From a bacterium (GTDB taxonomy: Bacteria; Zhuqueibacterota; Zhuqueibacteria; Residuimicrobiales; Oceaniaggregativiventaceae): a DNA stretch of 64,000 nt. Location: positions 177,456 through 241,455 of the forward strand of contig JAKQNP010000051.1 of NCBI GenBank assembly GCA_029565675.1, read 5' to 3'. Of the stretch, positions 58,837-64,000 are shown piece after piece. Both the position numbers and the translations under genes were made by a program. The stretch's first letter is position 1; each line of letters opens with the position of its first letter. Below the pieces are notes generated by a model. It saw only the letters and a program-made list of their open reading frames with translations, was not told where the DNA came from and did not search any database.

Positions 58837-60151
58837 AATGAATACGGCCTGGTTTTGAATTTATCATTTTTTCTTGGTCGCGAAATGCCTGCAAGAGAAA
58901 AGTTTCCGGCAGTTCGATATCCTTGATGGTAAGGGCCTGGTCCTTGCGAAGGGTTCTTTTCAACCGTGGCACGCGCTTGCCCTCTCCCTCCAGCAAAGTG
59001 ATTGGAACGCAACCATTTGCATCGGCATCGCTGCACTTATCGATCAAACCATAAAATGTTTCGCCGCCTATACCCTGAGTAATCTTTTCGCCTGCCGTGA
59101 TATCCCGTTTGGCATAAGCATACACATCATTTAGCCTTCCAAAACGTGGCCATAGGATGGACTGTTTATCCAAAACTGCTGCCGCGACAGCGCAGGGTGT
59201 CTCGAGATGGCAGAGATGATAGGGCCGGTAAAAGAGATAATTGGGGCCCTCGCCCAACTTGTAGTATTTGAGATAGGGAACTTGAATTGGATCATCGCAG
59301 CGGCCAATCACAAACACGCCGCCATTGGGTTTTGACCCGACAATATAATCGACCACTCCCAAATTTCCATAGCGAGAAAAATCAAACAAGGAGAACACTT
59401 CATGAACGTCGCTGGCTGGAGGGCCTTCCATGCCAGGACACCATGGCACAAGGCCAACACCATTTCCGATCAGGGCCATTTCGATATTGAGTTTTGTGCC
59501 ATCGGTGTAGGCGGCACACTGGATGGGATTGAGGTTGCGTTTGCGAGCCTCTTCCCGAATAGAATCGGCTGTTGCGTAGCGGTCAAGGTAGCCTTTAATA
59601 TTTCCCGCCATAACGATATCGAAACCCCACATTCTGATCTCTTCAATCATGCGCATCAACACACCATGCTGGTCGCCAGCGTCGCTGGTAATAACGCGAC
59701 CCTGCTCAAGAGCCTTCTCATGCAGCAGCCAGCCGGTGGCGAGATCGACTTCGGCGTTCATCAATATAACATCGATGCCTTCGTGTAAGGCCCGGAGACA
59801 TAGCTCGCAGGCGAAACCTATGGTATTGGTCGATTCGATCAAAACATCCAATTGCAGCCCATGCTCCCTGCGGATCAGAGCAAAGGGATCGGTGGTCACC
59901 AATACGGCATCTCTTTTTGGAAAAGGACCAGATGGTGCGGCCATTTCGTAAGCCGCGCCATAAGCCCGAGCCGCGTTCACTGCTGCTTCTGGATTGGTAT
60001 CTACAATACAGATCAATTCCATACCTGGGGTGTGCGCAATTTGCCATGCAATGCCCACTCCCATAGATCCGGCACCAACCAATAAAATCCGAATTTTCCT
60101 GCCATCCTTTTCTAATTGCCTTAATCTGTCATAATACATAATCACTCCCAT
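58829..60151 (-). CDS. Homoserine dehydrogenase-like NAD(P)-binding oxidoreductase with C-terminal SAF-like domain
   Basis: IRILLVGAGSMGVGIAWQIAHTPGMELICIVD; C-term YAYAKRDITAGEKITQGIGGE SAF-like; start may be 60139. Confidence 0.75.
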   Translation of the reverse strand: MGVIMYYDRLRQLEKDGRKIRILLVGAGSMGVGIAWQIAHTPGMELICIVDTNPEAAVNAARAYGAAYEMAAPSGPFPKRDAVLVTTDPFALIRREHGLQLDVLIESTNTIGFACELCLRALHEGIDVILMNAEVDLATGWLLHEKALEQGRVITSDAGDQHGVLMRMIEEIRMWGFDIVMAGNIKGYLDRYATADSIREEARKRNLNPIQCAAYTDGTKLNIEMALIGNGVGLVPWCPGMEGPPASDVHEVFSLFDFSRYGNLGVVDYIVGSKPNGGVFVIGRCDDPIQVPYLKYYKLGEGPNYLFYRPYHLCHLETPCAVAAAVLDKQSILWPRFGRLNDVYAYAKRDITAGEKITQGIGGETFYGLIDKCSDADANGCVPITLLEGEGKRVPRLKRTLRKDQALTIKDIELPETFLLQAFRDQEKMINSKPGRIHYG

Positions 60152-60229
60152 TGTTGTCCTATCTGACGATGGGACATGAGTGAATCACTCCATAAATTGA
60201 AAGAGCCGTCAATTATTTCTTGCTTGAAT

Positions 60230-61780
60230 TCAATTAAAAGATAGAGTGTGATCGATCTTGTATAGATAGTACTTTTCATTCGTAATTACCAATGTGAATT
60301 GCGCCAAGGGTTGCAGGGCAACCGGATAAGATAAAATCAATATTACGGCCTGTTTTGCATCCATACTGATTCGTTTCGCCTCGGCCACTATGAATCGTTC
60401 TTGACGCTCAAGATCTTTTTTTTGCAGCCAACCGATATTCTGTCTGGGGGCGTTCCATTTTACATAAGAGCCCCACAGCCCAGTCACTGGATAGTATATT
60501 TTTTTACCTGTCCATGCCGAAATCGGAGCCACGATATAATCTTCATCACCAACCCATAGCTCCTGGTCGAGCTCGTTGTCTATCAGATAGTCAACTGCCT
60601 GTTTATTGGCTGAAAAGGGATATTTCCAGTCCATACTGATTGCTGCTATGGCAGCAGCGAATTGAACAACACACGCCAAAGTCAATAGACTCCACCGCCC
60701 GTTGAGCAGGTTGACCCATCGGCGTGGTGCTGAAATGTGGTGGACTGACAATTCTTCCAGCTCCAGCCCCAATATCCACAGCACTGCAAAAAATATCAAA
60801 TAGAGGAAACTATGATGCCGAATATAGCCGAAATAAATGGCGGAAAAGAACAACAAAAAACCTGCCACTGCGATTGAATAGAACAAAGCCAGCCGTCTTT
60901 TATGCAATCGCACCAAGCTGATGTTTAGCAAAATAATCACTGCCAGGGAGAGCGGCAAGCTCCACTTACCCGAGAAAAGATAGGTGTTCCAGAATTCCAT
61001 CTTCAGCTCTGGCATAGGAGCGATCGTTTTGAAAATGAGAGGCAGCGCAGCCGGAACAAAATAGCGCTGAAAGGAAGCCAGGCTGGCAGGTATACTTTTT
61101 CCTTGAATGAACTGAAAGTTGGGATCGGGTCGTGCATGCAGATAATAAAGCGCCATTCCGACGATAATAAAGCCCAAAGCCGACAAATACTTTGAACTTT
61201 TGAATGAATTGATGATCGCTTTATGACCTGTTATCACCATATCGCTTATCCAGTACCCCGCCAGCATCATGGCGAATAACAGAAACAATATATGTGTATT
61301 CATCATTAAGGCCAGCGTTATCCCCATCCATGCAGCATAATGTTGGCGATGGCGATAGAGGGAAAGAAAAACTGTCAGGAAAAAGAATCCCAAACCATAA
61401 TCGCGGCAAATCACGGTATATTCATATAAAAAATAGTAACCGAATGCAGCCAGAACTTTGTGGTATAGGGAAAATGGAGCATAACGAAGCATTAACCAGA
61501 TAGCTGCTGCCATGAATGCCAAGTTCAGCAGCTGCATACCCATTGGATTGGCCGTAAACAGTTGAATAGTCTTGACTGCCAAAAACCATAAAGCCGGATG
61601 ACCACCTATCCTGGCATGTTGAAAAATGCCACTCCAGGAATTATCGCGTGTGATGGACCAAACACCCAACTCATCACGCCACATTTCATGATGACGAATA
61701 CTGCACCAGGCCAGGACGACGAACAAAACCAGGGTCGAACATATTACAAGGCCTTGTTGATGTTTATGCAGGTATGACAA
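60230..61780 (-). CDS. Polytopic GT39/ArnT-like glycosyltransferase family protein
   Basis: First loop HEMWRDELGVWSITRDNSWSGIFQHARIGGHPALWF (acidic motif typical of PMT/ArnT-like GTs) plus many TM segments. Confidence 0.7.
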   Translation of the reverse strand: MSYLHKHQQGLVICSTLVLFVVLAWCSIRHHEMWRDELGVWSITRDNSWSGIFQHARIGGHPALWFLAVKTIQLFTANPMGMQLLNLAFMAAAIWLMLRYAPFSLYHKVLAAFGYYFLYEYTVICRDYGLGFFFLTVFLSLYRHRQHYAAWMGITLALMMNTHILFLLFAMMLAGYWISDMVITGHKAIINSFKSSKYLSALGFIIVGMALYYLHARPDPNFQFIQGKSIPASLASFQRYFVPAALPLIFKTIAPMPELKMEFWNTYLFSGKWSLPLSLAVIILLNISLVRLHKRRLALFYSIAVAGFLLFFSAIYFGYIRHHSFLYLIFFAVLWILGLELEELSVHHISAPRRWVNLLNGRWSLLTLACVVQFAAAIAAISMDWKYPFSANKQAVDYLIDNELDQELWVGDEDYIVAPISAWTGKKIYYPVTGLWGSYVKWNAPRQNIGWLQKKDLERQERFIVAEAKRISMDAKQAVILILSYPVALQPLAQFTLVITNEKYYLYKIDHTLSFN

Positions 61781-62003
61781 TTCGGTTCGCGGAGCCTCCT
61801 CTGGATCAAATACAAGTGAAAATAATGACTTGGATCATGGCTTTTTTTATGGTTTAAATCGTTTGGATCCTTTTCTTTTTGTCCAGCATTTTTCCCATCT
61901 TTAGAACGCCAGGCCATCTCTGGCAAAGTCGCAGCTCTGAACCTGCCAAAATAGTAGCCACTCTGGACCTTACAAGCAAGCAAAATTTCTAAAAACTATT
62001 TAA

Positions 62004-62249
62004 CTAGCTTCTGCTTCGCTGCCGAAAAATATTATTCTATCATCTCAACAATTTCAAAATTGGTGGGAAATAGGCTGGGATAAGGATGCGAAAGCACTGT
62101 TCCATGCATTCAATTCAAGTGGCCGATGACTCTACTAACACTTCAATCCCTCGACTAGGGATGTTCCCATCTGCGCTGACGAGGTTAGGCAAATTGTTTT
62201 AAACCAGCTTAGCAATCTTTGGTTTGATAAAAGCAACCATGAAGTCTAT
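62004..62249 (+). pseudogene. Decayed gene fragment with in-frame stops next to the CRISPR array
   Basis: One frame reads LASASLPKNIILSSQQFQNWWEIGWDKDAKALFHAFNSSGR*LY*HFNPSTRDVPICADEVRQIVLNQLSNLWFDKSNHEVY*, protein-like on both sides of two stops. Confidence 0.4.
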
Positions 62250-62273
62250 TGACATCTGCAAATTCCTTCTGAA

Positions 62274-64000
62274 GTTTCAATTCCACTCTGGTTCGATTAG
62301 GGCATAATTTCCTTTTCCGCACAGCTGAAATAATTTAGAAGTTTCAATTCCACTCTGGTTCGATTAGGGCCGCAATCTGATGCGGGCGCGGACCAGCCTG
62401 AATCAGTGTTTCAATTCCACTCTGGTTCGATTAGGGCGGCATGAGTTATTATCCGGGAATGAGCCGGACCTATGTTTCAATTCCACTCTGGTTCGATTAG
62501 GGCTGGCAGGCGCTGCAGAATCGAGCAGCCTATCAATTGTTTCAATTCCACTTTGGTTCGATTAGGGCCAGAAGATCGCCATGAGAGCGGCGGCCATAAA
62601 GAAATTGTTTCAATTCCACTCTGGTTCGATTAGGGCAAACCCCTTGGCTTTCTCGAAATTCGGGTGATCCTGTTTCAATTCCACTCTGGTTCGATTAGGG
62701 CCAAGCGAGGTGTGAGATGAGTTTCGTGACGCGGCATTGTTTCAATTCCACTCTGGTTCGATTAGGGCAATAAAACCGAGGCTGAAAAGATGGTTACGCA
62801 CCTGCGTTTCAATTCCACTCTGGTTCGATTAGGGCCCAAACGGGATGAAGGCTTGTCCCTGCTGTATGAGAGTTTCAATTCCACTCTGGTTCGATTAGGG
62901 CCGACGTATCCCCAGTGCAACGGCGAGCCTGCAGGTTCGTTTCAATTCCACTCTGGTTCGATTAGGGCAGTGTGCGAAAAGTGTGGTCGATTTGTTAAGG
63001 CCAAGTTTCAATTCCACTTTGGTTCGATTAGGGCTTTTCGATTGCAGTTATAAAATAACCATTTTCTTTGTTTCAATTCCACTTTGGTTCGATTAGGGCA
63101 CCAGAGCCGATCTTTGTGGGGCCTATCTGGATGGTAGTTTCAATTCCACTTTGGTTCGATTAGGGCAACACCACCAGCAGCGCAGCCAATACCGCGACCT
63201 TGTTTCAATTCCACTTTGGTTCGATTAGGGCGGCGTCGAGCTTCTTCTTTCTCTCGACGCATTTGGAGTTTCAATTCCACTTTGGTTCGATTAGGGCTCT
63301 GGACCGAGGCGCACGAGGTTGCGCATCATTTGGAGTTTCAATTCCACTTTGGTTCGATTAGGGCCGCCCTGCTCGTCGGCAAAATGCCGCTTCAATGCCA
63401 CAGTTTCAATTCCACTTTGGTTCGATTAGGGCTGGACAGCTTGACACCTGCCGATCTTGAAAACTTGTTTCAATTCCACTTTGGTTCGATTAGGGCCGAA
63501 TTGCTTCGCTCGTTTCGTCAACGCCAATCTGGTTTCAATTCCACTTTGGTTCGATTAGGGCACACGACCGTAGAGCGCGGCGGCGGCGAAGAATAGAAGT
63601 TTCAATTCCACTTTGGTTCGATTAGGGCCTTACGACAATGTGATGGTCAGCGCACCCGTGCCCGTTTCAATTCCACTCTGGTTCGATTAGGGCGTTACCC
63701 ATCACATATATTTTCCCCTCGTCCACCTGTTTCAATTCCACTCTGGTTCGATTAGGGCCTAAGCAGTACCATGCACCTGAGCCGTACCATGCACCGTTTC
63801 AATTCCACTCTGGTTCGATTAGGGCCGGCTAAGCAATACCATGCGGCTAAGCAGTACCAGTTTCAATTCCACTCTGGTTCGATTAGGGCGGTGATTTGAT
63901 TGTTTCGAAATACACAGATTCACAGTTTCAATTCCACTCTGGTTCGATTAGGGCTTTGTTTCATACATTATCAAAAAAGAAAGGAAACAGAAGTTTCAAT
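62274..64000 (-). CRISPR. CRISPR array, 26 complete 30-bp repeats + truncated 27th; continues beyond window; crRNA sense inferred on minus strand
   Basis: Repeat GTTTCAATTCCACT[C/T]TGGTTCGATTAGGGC; reverse complement ends in ATTGAAAC (canonical crRNA 5' handle); spacers 34-38 bp. Confidence 0.98.

Noticed and set aside
61744-61983. 79-aa minus-strand ORF overlapping the start of the GT39-like gene
   Set aside because: No recognisable motif, overlaps a better gene start; probably spurious.
62142-62160. TTCAATCCCTCGACTAGGG resembling a deleted CRISPR repeat
   Set aside because: Only a gapped partial match (8-nt deletion), 114 bp from the first repeat and inside a protein-like decayed frame; most likely coincidence.
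62380-63596. ORFs 62380-62565, 62790-63053 and 63216-63596 with repeated FNSTLVRLG / FQFHFGSIRA motifs
   Set aside because: These are translations of the CRISPR repeat, not a repeat protein.
62274-64000. GGTTCGATTAGGG in each CRISPR repeat looks like a tRNA T-arm / box B
   Set aside because: No acceptor, D or anticodon arms around it; chance similarity likely to trigger weak tRNA-predictor hits.

Overview
The 64 kb window is a bacterial chromosome segment. FlgD/T9SS-like 'NYPNPFNP' C-termini suggest a KSB1/Calditrichota/Ignavibacteria-like lineage; this is inference only. Left to right it contains: (1) the end of a division/cell-wall cluster (ftsW-murG-FtsQ-like-ftsA-ftsZ), then rpmB; (2) a translationally coupled nth / class A beta-lactamase-fold hydrolase / queG operon; (3) two giant tandem paralogous secreted proteins of about 2260 aa each (FG-GAP/VCBS + UnbV-like + 11 Ig-like units + sorting domain), then a TPR lipoprotein; (4) a trehalase-like glycosidase, a TIM-barrel protein and a DUF2752 protein; (5) an asd-lysC operon with a consensus promoter and an intrinsic terminator in its leader, continuing into an HPrK/PEPCK-like P-loop protein, a Gfo/Idh-like oxidoreductase and a possible DapA-like protein; (6) an AmpG-like MFS permease, a DUF151 nuclease, a NamZ (DUF1343) protein, transaldolase and trmB; (7) two ECF sigma/anti-sigma modules around cydAB and an Lrp regulator; (8) AMP nucleosidase-like, DHODH-like, EamA and hppA genes; (9) a DUF1858/DUF438 pair and an amine-oxidase-like / SAF-domain dehydrogenase / GT39-like cluster; (10) a CRISPR array of at least 26 full repeats running off the right edge, with no cas genes in the window. 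The most interesting signals are two adjacent CRISPR spacers that both derive from an 18-bp periodic sequence encoding a hexapeptide repeat, the blockwise two-allele pattern of the CRISPR repeats, the asd leader terminator with a duplicated stem arm, and the giant paralogous pair. All functional calls were made by eye from motifs; no database search was run.
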